Program-made: the position numbers and the translations under genes
Notes under the pieces: generated by a model
Told to the model about the DNA's origin: nothing
The model's database searches: none
Seen by the model: the letters and a program-made list of their open reading frames with translations, nothing else
Source: Candidatus Saccharimonadota bacterium
Lineage (GTDB): Bacteria > Patescibacteriota > Saccharimonadia > Saccharimonadales > Saccharimonadaceae
Assembly (NCBI GenBank): GCA_024699125.1
Contig: JAILQE010000004.1
Location: 1 to 64,000, forward strand
Direction of reading: 5' to 3'
Length of the DNA: 64,000 nt
Part shown: one piece after another, positions 9,395 to 19,988 of the stretch
Position numbering within the stretch: position 1 is the first letter of the stretch
Layout of the letters: each line of letters opens with the position of its first letter

Positions 9395-10637
9395 ACTCAG
9401 CAATTCGCATCAATTCATTATATTTGGCGATACGATCGGTTCTCGAAAGGGAACCGGTTTTGATTTGGCCAGCACCAAGACCAACGGCAAGGTGCGCAAT
9501 TGAAGTATCCTCGGTTTCACCAGAACGGTGCGAAATAATCGTGTTATAGCCAGCATTTTTGGCCATCATCACGGCGTCAATAGTTTCAGAAAGGGAACCA
9601 ATTTGATTAAACTTCACCAAAATCGCATTCGCCACACCTTCGTTGATGCCGCGAGATAATATCTCGGTATTAGTTACAAACAAATCATCGCCCACAATCT
9701 GTACTTTGGAGCCCAAACGCTCGGTTAAGATCTTCCAATTCGCCCAGTCATTTTCCGCTAAACCGTCTTCAATTGAGGCAATCGGGTATTCGTTTACTAG
9801 TTGCTCATACCAGGCAATCATTTCTTCGGCGGTTTTAACTTCACCACTGGTTTTAAGAACATATTTGCCATCCTGATAAAATTCGCTCGAAGCAATGTCG
9901 AAGCCAATCTTAATATCGTCACCAAATCTATAACCAGCAAGCTCGACGGCTTTTTTGATATGTTCGAGTGGCTCGGCGTTACCGCCCTTAACTTTTGGCG
10001 CATAACCGCCCTCATCGCCCACGGTTACAGTATAACCCTGCTCTTTCAAAACTTTCTTCAGTGCATGAAAGACCTCGGTACCCATACGAATCGCATCATA
10101 AATCGTGTTCGCACCGCACGGAATAATCATGTATTCCTGGAAGTCGGTAGCCCAGTCAGCATGTTCACCGCCATTCATTACATTCATCATCGGAAGTGGC
10201 AAAGACATTTGCCCAGTCGTACCAGCGAGCTCGGCCACATAATAATAAAATGGCACGCCCTTGGCTCGCGCCACGGCTTTTGCTACGGCAAGTGACACAG
10301 CAAGAATCGCATTGGCGCCAAGATTAGATTTATTTTTGGTACCATCCAGTGCGATCATCGCATTATCAATCTCGCGTTGATCGGCATTTTTGCCAATCAA
10401 AAGATCACGAATCTTAGTATTCACATTTTCAACTGCCTTAAGCACGCCTTTGCCACCATACTCGGCAGCACCATCGCGAAGCTCCAAAGCCTCGAGCGAA
10501 CCGGTGGATGCGCCAGACGGCACAATCGCGCGGCCAAAAGAACCATTATCAAGAAAAACATCTACTTCAACTGTAGGATTGCCACGCGAGTCTAAAACCT
10601 GGCGGGCTTTAAGATCTTTTATTTTAAAACTAACCAT
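9360..10637 (-). CDS. eno: Enolase
   Basis: [51 protein letters not shown] 10637 lies 6 nt after TGTTATAAT on the minus strand. Confidence 0.97.
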   Translation of the reverse strand: MVSFKIKDLKARQVLDSRGNPTVEVDVFLDNGSFGRAIVPSGASTGSLEALELRDGAAEYGGKGVLKAVENVNTKIRDLLIGKNADQREIDNAMIALDGTKNKSNLGANAILAVSLAVAKAVARAKGVPFYYYVAELAGTTGQMSLPLPMMNVMNGGEHADWATDFQEYMIIPCGANTIYDAIRMGTEVFHALKKVLKEQGYTVTVGDEGGYAPKVKGGNAEPLEHIKKAVELAGYRFGDDIKIGFDIASSEFYQDGKYVLKTSGEVKTAEEMIAWYEQLVNEYPIASIEDGLAENDWANWKILTERLGSKVQIVGDDLFVTNTEILSRGINEGVANAILVKFNQIGSLSETIDAVMMAKNAGYNTIISHRSGETEDTSIAHLAVGLGAGQIKTGSLSRTDRIAKYNELMRIAESNPSLPFGRPF

Positions 10638-10711
10638 AAGCATATTATAACAAAATTTTTCACCAGGATGTGCTATTATAAAAGTAATAATAACTAAAAG
10701 GAGTTACTTTA

Positions 10712-12058
<1,347 letters not shown>

Positions 12059-12075
12059 TCTTTGACCGCTTCACG

Positions 12076-12110
12076 AAAATAGCCTCTCTTTACAGAGGCT
12101 ATTTTTTGTT
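12076..12110 (+). terminator. Intrinsic terminator abutting the uvrC promoter
   Basis: AAAATAGCCTCTCTTTACAGAGGCTATTTTTTG. Confidence 0.85.
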
Positions 12111-12123
12111 GTATAATATAAAT

Positions 12124-13470
12124 ATGGATGCTTTGCTAAAAGAAAAACTCAAAAAATTGCCGGCAAGCCCTGGCGTTTATTTTCATAAAGATAAAACCGG
12201 CGAAATTATCTATGTAGGCAAAGCCGCCGTGCTTAAAAACCGCGTGCGCCAATACTTCCAAAACACCAAGAAAGACCCAAAAACCGAGGCTTTAGTTACT
12301 GAAATCAACGACACAGATTGGATCGTAGTGGATACCGAAATGGACGCACTCTTTCTCGAGTCCGAAATGATTAAGCGCTACATGCCAAAATGGAATATTT
12401 TGCTTCGTGACGACAAAACCGTGTCTTATGTGCGCATTAATATGCAAGACGAAGTGCCGCACATCAGCTATACTCGCAACCCGATGGACGACAAGGCCAC
12501 TTATATCGGTCCTTTTTATGGCAAATCTGCCGTGGAAAAATCTGTAAGATTGCTCCGCCGCATTTTCCCGTATTATGACAAGCCATACAATGGCAAAAAG
12601 TCGCTAAATACTGATCTTGGCCTCACTCCTGGCATTGAAGTAGGCAAATGCACGCCAGAAGATTACAAGCGCAACCTGCGTAAAATGATTCGTTATCTCA
12701 AGGGCGAGCGTCAGAATCTTATCAAAGACCTCGAAAAAACCATGTACGACGAAGCCGGCAAAGGGAATTACGAACTGGCCGCCGAAGCTCGCGACCAACT
12801 CGCTGGGCTCAAAGAACTCCGCAGAAAAATCGTCTTCTCGGACAAAGAATTTTTGGATATTTCAAGCGACCAGGCCCTAAATCAGCTGCAATCGCTCCTA
12901 AAACTAGACCACCCGCCACGCCGCATCGAAGGCTACGACATTTCACACCAATCTGGCACCAACACGGTAGCCAGCATGGTGGTATTCATTAACGGTGCCT
13001 CTGCCCGCGACCAATACCGCAAGTTCAAAATCCGCACCAGCACCAGCGACGACCTCAAAAGCATGCACGAAGTCATCGAACGCCGCTTAAAACACACCGA
13101 GTGGGAATACCCAGATTTAATTATCCTAGATGGTGGCGTGACGCAAATCAACGCAGTTTTACCATTGCTTACACCACACAATATTCCAGTAGTCGGGCGC
13201 AACAAGTCCGGAGATCATTCTCGCAATGCGACAGTTAGATTGATAATTCCAGATATTTTGGTTCGAGGGACTTCCGGAGCGCGGCAGCGCGAGGATGAGT
13301 GCGCGAGCCCCGTGGCGACGGGCGCGAGCGACACGGCCCGAGAACCAAAGAGTCTGGAATTATCACCTAGTTCTCATATTTCGAAACTTATCGCCAGGAT
13401 AGACGAAGAGTCTCACAGATTCGCAATCAACTATCACACCCTTTTGAAACGCAAAAACCTCCTCAAGTAA
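12124..13470 (+). CDS. uvrC: Excinuclease ABC subunit C, short form with in-frame palindromic insertion
   Basis: GIY-YIG region LPASPGVYFHKDKTGEIIYVGKAAVLKNRVRQYF; UvrC RNase H-like domain EGYDISHQSGTNTVASMVVF...PDLIILDGGVTQINAV; RIDEESHRFAINYH; TATAAT 6 nt before ATG. Confidence 0.92.
   Translation: MDALLKEKLKKLPASPGVYFHKDKTGEIIYVGKAAVLKNRVRQYFQNTKKDPKTEALVTEINDTDWIVVDTEMDALFLESEMIKRYMPKWNILLRDDKTVSYVRINMQDEVPHISYTRNPMDDKATYIGPFYGKSAVEKSVRLLRRIFPYYDKPYNGKKSLNTDLGLTPGIEVGKCTPEDYKRNLRKMIRYLKGERQNLIKDLEKTMYDEAGKGNYELAAEARDQLAGLKELRRKIVFSDKEFLDISSDQALNQLQSLLKLDHPPRRIEGYDISHQSGTNTVASMVVFINGASARDQYRKFKIRTSTSDDLKSMHEVIERRLKHTEWEYPDLIILDGGVTQINAVLPLLTPHNIPVVGRNKSGDHSRNATVRLIIPDILVRGTSGARQREDECASPVATGASDTAREPKSLELSPSSHISKLIARIDEESHRFAINYHTLLKRKNLLK
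13241..13365. repeat. Palindromic element inserted in frame within uvrC
   Basis: Left arm TGATAATTCCAGATATTTTGGTTCGAGGG is imperfectly complementary to right arm CCCGAGAACCAAAGAGTCTGGAATTATCA; GC-rich core between. Confidence 0.75.
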
Positions 13471-13521
13471 CTTGCATTTTATGAGTTTTCAAACTATAAT
13501 GAATGTACATTAGGAGTTATT

Positions 13522-13749
13522 ATGCAAATTGGAAATTTCCTCGAAACAGTCACATTCATATCCGCTATCCTCACTATCTTATTGATTTTGCTTCAACAAC
13601 GCGGCGCTTCACTCGGCTCAGGCTCGGGTGGCTCTGGTGAGCTTTTCACCAAGCGTCGTGGTCTTGAAAAATCCATGTTTGTCACCACCATCTTTTTCGC
13701 TTGCGTATTCGTAATTTCAATTTTGGGACTATTATTAATTCCGGCATAA
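13522..13749 (+). CDS. secG: Preprotein translocase subunit SecG
   Basis: Two TM segments, ILLQQRGASLGSGSGGSGELFTKRRGLEK, small size. Confidence 0.85.
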   Translation: MQIGNFLETVTFISAILTILLILLQQRGASLGSGSGGSGELFTKRRGLEKSMFVTTIFFACVFVISILGLLLIPA

Positions 13750-13750
13750 T

Positions 13751-15478
13751 ATGAAAAATCCTCTTAAAAAGCGTGGGCAAAAAATCATCCGTCGTTTTTC
13801 GCGCACTGCCGACAAAGTTCAGGAAGAAGGCAAGGAACACATCAAACAAAATTTCGTGAAGCGCTTGTCGCGCATCGCGAATATTAAAATTTTGATCGTA
13901 GAATGGGTGCTTCTTGTTGCAGCCTTGATTCTTCTTGCTATTACACAGTCCGTTTGGTCTGGAAATTCCTACACTAAAAACACCTATGTGAGCGGTGGCA
14001 CTTACACCGAGGGGACGATTGGTAAAGTCGCGTCTCTGAACCCACTCTTTGCTACAACGAGCAGCGAAAAAACCTTGAGTCGCCTGCTATTTTCTACGCT
14101 TAGTACGATTGATTTTGCCGGCCAAACCGGTTTTGGACTTGCCAAAAACATCGTAGCAAAAGACGATGGCAAAGTTTGGACTGTAACCATTAAAGACAAT
14201 CTCAAATGGTCAGACGGCGAACCAATCACTAAAGAAGATGTTTATTTTACCGCTAGATTAATCCAGAACGCAGCCGTGAGCACAATTTATGATACTAACC
14301 TTGCCGGCGTGAAGGTTGAACTCGGCGAAAACGAAGTGGTATTTACTTTGCCAGCTGCCTATGCAGATTTCGTTTCAGCACTTAACTTCCCAATTTTGCC
14401 AGAGCATATTTTAAAGGATGCTGATCCTAAAACCATCGTCGAGCACGAGTTTTCTACCTCGCCAGTTACCTCTGGTGCTTTCACCGTGAACGCAATTCAA
14501 AATGCCAACACTGAAAAAGCTTTTTACCTTTCAGCTAACCCACATTATTATAAGGGCAAACCAATGTTAAACACCTTCGTGGTGCACACATACGCAGACA
14601 AAGCCAGTCTTATCAGTGCTATGAGCGCCGGTTCTATCACCGCTACCGCCGAGCTCTCCGCCATCGATGCCGAATCTGTTGATAGCAACAAGTTTTACAA
14701 AAAAGATTCCAGCATTAACTACGGTGTGTTTGCAATTTTGAACACCACCAGCAATAGCTTAAAAAATAAAGATTTGCGCACAGCTATCCGCCGGGGAATC
14801 GACGTCAATGAGCTACGCGCACTAGTGCCAAATACAACGCCGCTAGATTTTCCATTGCTTACCTCACAAATTCAACTCAATAAATATCCAGAAATTCCAG
14901 CACAAAATATCGAAGCCGCCAAAGCCAAAGTTGCCGAGCTTAAAGGCGAAGGGAAAATCATGCTTAACCTCGTAACTACGGATACCGGCTACCTACCAAT
15001 CTTGGCTGGCACCCTTACTCGCCAACTTCAAAACCTTGGGTTTGAGGTAAATCTCTCGATCGAGCCAGAAGGGCAAGACTTTATCACAAACACCATTCCA
15101 AAACGTAATTACGACATCTTGCTTTACGAAATTGAGCTCGGTGCCGATCCGGACCTTCTCACCTACTATCACTCTTCACAAGCCACCAGCTCTGGCCTTA
15201 ACCTTTCAAACTACACCAACTCACTCGTAGATGACGCATTACTCGCCGCCCGCGAAACCACCAACAAGGAACTCCGCACCAAGAAATATGAGACCTTCCT
15301 AGAATACTGGACCACAGATGTACCAGCAATTGGTATTTATCAGTCTAACCTAACATATTTCTACAATAAAAACGTCCGCACCTTCGAAAACGACGTTCGC
15401 TTGGTATCTCCAACCGATCGTTTCGTAGACGTCAGCTCATGGGCCGTAAACAAAGCCGATAAAAACCAAACTCCGTAG
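13751..15478 (+). CDS. ABC transporter substrate-binding protein, family 5 (peptide/nickel, OppA-like), N-terminal TM anchor
   Basis: LSRLLFSTLSTID..., VWTVTIKDNLKWSDGEPITKEDVYFTARLIQ, IRRGIDVNEL; hydrophobic anchor VLLVAALILLAITQSVW, no lipobox. Confidence 0.88.
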   Translation: MKNPLKKRGQKIIRRFSRTADKVQEEGKEHIKQNFVKRLSRIANIKILIVEWVLLVAALILLAITQSVWSGNSYTKNTYVSGGTYTEGTIGKVASLNPLFATTSSEKTLSRLLFSTLSTIDFAGQTGFGLAKNIVAKDDGKVWTVTIKDNLKWSDGEPITKEDVYFTARLIQNAAVSTIYDTNLAGVKVELGENEVVFTLPAAYADFVSALNFPILPEHILKDADPKTIVEHEFSTSPVTSGAFTVNAIQNANTEKAFYLSANPHYYKGKPMLNTFVVHTYADKASLISAMSAGSITATAELSAIDAESVDSNKFYKKDSSINYGVFAILNTTSNSLKNKDLRTAIRRGIDVNELRALVPNTTPLDFPLLTSQIQLNKYPEIPAQNIEAAKAKVAELKGEGKIMLNLVTTDTGYLPILAGTLTRQLQNLGFEVNLSIEPEGQDFITNTIPKRNYDILLYEIELGADPDLLTYYHSSQATSSGLNLSNYTNSLVDDALLAARETTNKELRTKKYETFLEYWTTDVPAIGIYQSNLTYFYNKNVRTFENDVRLVSPTDRFVDVSSWAVNKADKNQTP

Positions 15479-15526
15479 CGGCTAATTCTTTACTATTTTC
15501 GCCAATCTATGGTATAATAATGCCAT

Positions 15527-15617
15527 GCGCCTGTGGTGGAATTGGTAGACACGCTACCTTGAGGTGGTAGTGGCCAGATTCACGGCTGTGCTAGTTCGAG
15601 TCTAGTCAGGCGCACCA
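15527..15617 (+). tRNA. tRNA-Leu (GAG anticodon), encoded CCA
   Basis: GCGCCTG...CAGGCGC acceptor stem plus ACCA; anticodon arm CTACC-TTGAGGT-GGTAG; long variable arm; T-loop TTCGAGT; TATAAT 8 nt upstream. Confidence 0.93.
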
Positions 15618-15808
15618 AAAGAACAAAAAACAAGCCTGAATGGCTTATTTTTTTGTTCTTTTGACACATCTTGACTAGGCGCGAACGTTAGTTCGCCCGC
15701 CGTAGGAGCCGAGCAAAAAATGCAAGCTTGCTTGCAATTTTTGGAGTCGACGCCCGGCGGCTTATTTTTGTGAAACAAAAATAAGCGACTAGTCCAGGCG
15801 CACCAAAA
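15607..15808 (+). repeat. Direct repeat of tRNA-Leu 3' end (CAGGCGCACCAAAA) flanking a hairpin-rich segment
   Basis: Identical 14-mers at 15607-15620 and 15795-15808; hairpins between. Confidence 0.8.
15617..15664 (+). terminator. tRNA-Leu terminator-like hairpin
   Basis: AAAAGAACAAAAAACAAGCCTGAATGGCTTATTTTTTTGTTCTTTT. Confidence 0.7.
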
Positions 15809-15853
15809 AAGCATTTTCGTGATACAATTGAAATAAGTAATAAGAGAGTATTT

Positions 15854-16342
15854 ATGGGCAAAAATCTTTCAAAAAAACCTGTTCATAAAAAATGGTGGTT
15901 CTGGGCCATCATCGGAATAATATTAGCCTCTGCTATAGCATTATTGATCGTTCTTGTAGCTGTTCCGAAAAGCTCAAAACATTTCCAAGATGTCGGCCAC
16001 CAAGAATGGTATCTTGATGGGGAAGAACCATACGTTCTAATACTTGCAATCAGGAATCATTCTAGCATAGATAAACATACTTGCATTTATTTTGGAAATC
16101 TTGCCTACGATTTCGATAGCAATGCAGGGTGGTTTGATGATTCATTCTGCGACTATCCGAACTTTTTCTTCGGAAGTTATGAAACGAAAGGTGGAAAAAA
16201 GATACTGTCTATAAAGAAAGACGGAAAAACGGCAAGCTATTATTACAATGCAGATGATTCTGATTATAACCTTGTCGATTATACTTTTACTAATGATCCA
16301 GCGGGCGTACTAGACACATTCATAACCATAGACGAAGAATAG
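15854..16342 (+). CDS. Hypothetical single-TM protein
   Basis: N-terminal K-rich segment followed by WWFWAIIGIILASAIALLIVLVAV; extracytoplasmic domain. Confidence 0.65.
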   Translation: MGKNLSKKPVHKKWWFWAIIGIILASAIALLIVLVAVPKSSKHFQDVGHQEWYLDGEEPYVLILAIRNHSSIDKHTCIYFGNLAYDFDSNAGWFDDSFCDYPNFFFGSYETKGGKKILSIKKDGKTASYYYNADDSDYNLVDYTFTNDPAGVLDTFITIDEE

Positions 16343-16352
16343 GCAAACCAAT

Positions 16353-16988
16353 ATGACAAAAGCTCCCGCCGCAAAAGAAACCGAGTTAGATCAACAACAA
16401 AAACTCACCATCTTTATGCTAATTATTGTGCTGGCTGGCTTTTTTGGTTGGGCATGGGAGTTTCTCTTCGCCGAATCCAAAACCGGCTTCGACCGCCTCT
16501 ATGTTACTGGCGGCAACCTTTTGCCGTGGATTAATATCTATGCCTACGGCGCAGTTCTCATCTTAATTACCTGCACCAAACTTAGGAAGCACCCACTCCT
16601 AGTTTTTGCTGTGGGCGCCGTAGCGGCCGGCCTTCTAGAACTGCTCGCCGGCTGGCTAGTGTTTACGTTTGGTAATGGCACCCGTTATTGGGATTACACC
16701 GAGTCCTGGATTGGCGCTGGCAGCATCAACGGCTTCGTTTGCCCAGCTAGCGTTACAGCGTTCGGCCTAGGAGCCTTGGCACTCGTGTATTGCCTATTAC
16801 CACAGTGCACGAACCTAGTGAAGCGTGTGCCAAAAAAGACAATCCTTACCGTCGCGATTATTCTGTTCTCGGTCATCATCTTAGATGACGTAATCAATCT
16901 TACTCTCAAAAATCTCGGCCAGCCTGGCGCACCAGATTTTTATAGTTCACACGGCTGGACAAGGCTCGTGCCTGGACACAAAGACTAG
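16353..16988 (+). CDS. Multi-TM membrane protein resembling putative ABC-transporter type IV (CmpB-like) family
   Basis: GWAWEFLFAE...FGNGTRYWDYTESWIGAGSINGFVCPASVTAFGLGAL pattern. Confidence 0.65.
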   Translation: MTKAPAAKETELDQQQKLTIFMLIIVLAGFFGWAWEFLFAESKTGFDRLYVTGGNLLPWINIYAYGAVLILITCTKLRKHPLLVFAVGAVAAGLLELLAGWLVFTFGNGTRYWDYTESWIGAGSINGFVCPASVTAFGLGALALVYCLLPQCTNLVKRVPKKTILTVAIILFSVIILDDVINLTLKNLGQPGAPDFYSSHGWTRLVPGHKD

Positions 16989-17078
16989 CCGCCCCATCAT
17001 TGACTAAAACTCATTTCGTTATATAATTATAGAAGTTCTTTAAAATTTTTCTATGCCAAAAACTAAGGAGGTGGGAAA

Positions 17079-17768
17079 ATGGAGCAAACTATCCATTCGT
17101 TGAGGCAGCTTAACATTGATCGCGAAGCAAAGTCTTTCATTGAAAACAATCGTAATTGGTGGAGTTTTGCTGATGCGGTGGAAATGGCACGAAATCCACT
17201 CATTCGCGTGCAAAAGAGTGATAAGCTCTGGCGCCCTCAGCTGACAAAAGCTTTAAAAGAAGCTGGAATCATCAAGAAAGATGTGGACAAAAAAGATTTG
17301 TCTGTCTTTTATCTTTATGTCGCAGCATATATGGCACGCCGAACCTGGATGACAAATCACGACGAACTTTGGTCTAAGCTCGAAGATGAGTGTTACCAGA
17401 TTACGTGTGAAGGCTTGCCGGAAGGGACTTTCGAAAAAGTTGTCAAAGCTGTGCGCAGTGGCCTAAAAAATAAGCAAGCCATTGTCATTTTGACACGATA
17501 CGGATTCATAACTGAACGAATCTACAAGAGTTACAACGGGCTCAAGAGACAGCTTCCGGCAGGATACCAGTACAGCAGCGAATATCTTAAGGTTCTTGAG
17601 CAAGAAGCCCTGAAGGAACTGCAAGATATTCTTCCGCCCGTGTTTGAAAGAGTAGCCAAAGCCCACGAGCTAAGAAACAGGCATCATTGGTTTTATAACC
17701 GGGATGCAAAAGATATGGAGAATATCAGGCATGAGCTGCTCGAACAATACGGCATAACATTATTTTAA
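17079..17768 (+). CDS. Hypothetical soluble protein
   Basis: 229 aa ORF, strong SD AAGGAGGTGGG, followed by terminator. Confidence 0.7.
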   Translation: MEQTIHSLRQLNIDREAKSFIENNRNWWSFADAVEMARNPLIRVQKSDKLWRPQLTKALKEAGIIKKDVDKKDLSVFYLYVAAYMARRTWMTNHDELWSKLEDECYQITCEGLPEGTFEKVVKAVRSGLKNKQAIVILTRYGFITERIYKSYNGLKRQLPAGYQYSSEYLKVLEQEALKELQDILPPVFERVAKAHELRNRHHWFYNRDAKDMENIRHELLEQYGITLF

Positions 17769-17771
17769 ACA

Positions 17772-17801
17772 AACTCCCCGCTTTTTTAAGCGGGGTTTTT
17801 G
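17772..17801 (+). terminator. Intrinsic terminator
   Basis: ACTCCCCGCTTTTTTAAGCGGGGTTTTT. Confidence 0.8.
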
Positions 17802-17842
17802 CTATAAAGAATACCCCGCACCATCTGGTGCGGGGCGAGGTG

Positions 17843-18145
17843 TTAGGTTTTCTTAGGCGAGAAGAGCCAGCCTTCCTTCCTGCAATAATCGTACTGCATT
17901 TCAAAAATCCCATAATCATCACTATCTGCAGTGCGAAACCTACCCTTAATACGGACCTCATTTTCTTTTAAGTTCTTTGAGCTTACAACAATTGCAAGAA
18001 TGAAGCCAAAAATCTTTGTGTCGTTCTTGTGATGCCCACGAACAGTAAATTCAACTTCGTTATTGCTGATGAGTTCGCCCTTAGCTGGACCGTCTATAAT
18101 ACGACGGTTCTTACTCAAGAAACTAACTATAGTAGCAAGAGCCAT
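17843..18145 (-). CDS. Hypothetical small protein
   Basis: MALATIVSFLSKNRRII...; SD GGAGGTGG before ATG 18145; TTGACA..TATATT promoter. Confidence 0.6.
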   Translation of the reverse strand: MALATIVSFLSKNRRIIDGPAKGELISNNEVEFTVRGHHKNDTKIFGFILAIVVSSKNLKENEVRIKGRFRTADSDDYGIFEMQYDYCRKEGWLFSPKKT

Positions 18146-18360
18146 ATTACCACCTCCGAGCTGTAATGTACTTGCTAAACCGCAAGTTGGGATACGGTAT
18201 AATATACAACTAATTTGGCCGGTTGTCAACTCGGGCCATATAAGATAATAAGAAGGGTCAAAAAAACCTAAAAAAATGCTTAAAAACCCTTGACTTTGTT
18301 TTACGCTTATGTATAATTAGGGGTATAAAAGGTCATAAAAATAAAAAAGAAAGGTAAATT

Positions 18361-18948
18361 ATGTCCAAAAAATTAATCGCAGGACTTGGCACCGTAGCCG
18401 CTCTCGGCATCGCTGCTTTGCCACTCGCTGGTGTTTTTGCCGTTGATGATAGCGCTGAAACTATCGTCCGCGTCAACGTTCCAGAATCAGTGCAATGTCA
18501 ATCTGCTGGCACCGATACTGATTTTGTTTGGTTCGGCAACGTTGCTATCGGTGTTGACGCAGACGAAGCTTTGTCTGTAACTGGCTCAACTAACTCATCT
18601 AACGGTTTTACCATTACTGGTACAGCCACTAACATGGTAAGCGGTACTCTCGCTGACAAGACCCAACCAGACGTACGCGATAACGTCTTCACCGCTGACA
18701 CCTCCGATGCTAGCACGATTGGTTACAACAAGAAAACTGCAGGCGATGGTAAATGGTGGCTCACCACTACTGATAACAATGTCAGTATCTCAGAGTCAGA
18801 CAACACCATCACCTTGACCGGTGTTGCTAACAACGAACGTACTTTCAACATGACCGCAAACGTTCGCCCAGCCTACACAAACAAACCAGGCATTTATCAA
18901 GGCGAGATCAACTGGGTCTGCGCAGTCAATCCTGCTCAACAACCATAA
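18361..18948 (+). CDS. Secreted surface protein (signal peptide, beta-rich)
   Basis: MSKKLIAGLGTVAALGIAALPLAGVFAVDD signal peptide; extracellular composition. Confidence 0.75.
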   Translation: MSKKLIAGLGTVAALGIAALPLAGVFAVDDSAETIVRVNVPESVQCQSAGTDTDFVWFGNVAIGVDADEALSVTGSTNSSNGFTITGTATNMVSGTLADKTQPDVRDNVFTADTSDASTIGYNKKTAGDGKWWLTTTDNNVSISESDNTITLTGVANNERTFNMTANVRPAYTNKPGIYQGEINWVCAVNPAQQP

Positions 18949-18960
18949 GCATGGTTAATT

Positions 18961-18995
18961 AAAAAAATACCACCGCAAGGTGGTATTTTTTTGTC
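18961..18995 (+). terminator. Intrinsic terminator
   Basis: AAAAAAATACCACCGCAAGGTGGTATTTTTTTG. Confidence 0.85.
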
Positions 18996-19029
18996 GTCCT
19001 TGGTATAATAGTAAAAAATAAGGAGGTAA

Positions 19030-19959
19030 ATGAAAAAACTATTCCGGGCACTGGCTGTCGTATTTACATTTGTGGGTATTGCTACCATTTTTAGCGCAAA
19101 CGCGAGCGCTATCTCCGACACCGCCCCATACATCGGCATCACACCAGCTAAAGCTGCCATGGAGCTTCTCCCTGGCCAAACCTACACTGGTAGCTTTCAG
19201 GTTACGAACCCTGGCGAGGTGGATTTTAATTACACCATTTCTGTAATGCCATACAAAGTCTATGGCGAAGAATACGACAAACAAGATTTTGCCACCTATG
19301 ATACTCACTCCCTAATCACTGACTGGGTTACTTTCTCTTCGACCAGCGGCCACCTAGAGCCACATACGGCTAGTGATTATATTTTCTACACTATTACCGT
19401 ACCAAACGAGATTAAAATTTGTGGCCAATATGCTGCTATTGCCGCTACGGCCGCTCCTAAAGGCAACAGCGACTCCGGTATCGTTAACGTCACCAGTGCC
19501 GCTATGATTGTCTACGCCGCCATCGACAACTGTGACGCAGGACTCGCCGGTAACGTCCGCATCATCGAAAATAAAATCCCAACCTTCCTCCTGGCCCCAC
19601 CGCTCACCACTACCTCACTCGTCGAAAACAATAGTAATATCCATATCGACGCCACTTATACTTTGCAAGTCTACTCATTCTTCACCGGAGAAGAAGTCTA
19701 CTCCAACGAAGAGCAACCAATGACCTCTATTGTCATGCCAGAAACCAACCGTTTCAAGGCTCAAACTTGGGAAAACACCCCAATCCTCGGCATTTATAGG
19801 GTACGCCAAACCATCAAGGTCTACGACCAGGAATCCGTGGAAGAAAAAATCGTTATCATCTGCCCACTTTGGCTAATTGTGCTCGTATTGTTCGCTATTA
19901 TAATGACCATTTTGTGGCTCAGATCCCGCGCCAAAAATCGCGCTAAAAAAACGAGTTAA
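19030..19959 (+). CDS. DUF916/WxL-associated-like surface protein, C-terminal TM
   Basis: Signal peptide, ITPAKAAMELLPGQTYTGSFQVTNPGEVDFNYTISVMPY, GQYAAIAATAA, C-terminal TM plus RSRAKNRAKK. Confidence 0.65.
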   Translation: MKKLFRALAVVFTFVGIATIFSANASAISDTAPYIGITPAKAAMELLPGQTYTGSFQVTNPGEVDFNYTISVMPYKVYGEEYDKQDFATYDTHSLITDWVTFSSTSGHLEPHTASDYIFYTITVPNEIKICGQYAAIAATAAPKGNSDSGIVNVTSAAMIVYAAIDNCDAGLAGNVRIIENKIPTFLLAPPLTTTSLVENNSNIHIDATYTLQVYSFFTGEEVYSNEEQPMTSIVMPETNRFKAQTWENTPILGIYRVRQTIKVYDQESVEEKIVIICPLWLIVLVLFAIIMTILWLRSRAKNRAKKTS

Positions 19960-19988
19960 TGCTATAATAGAGTTAATAAAGGAGGCTA

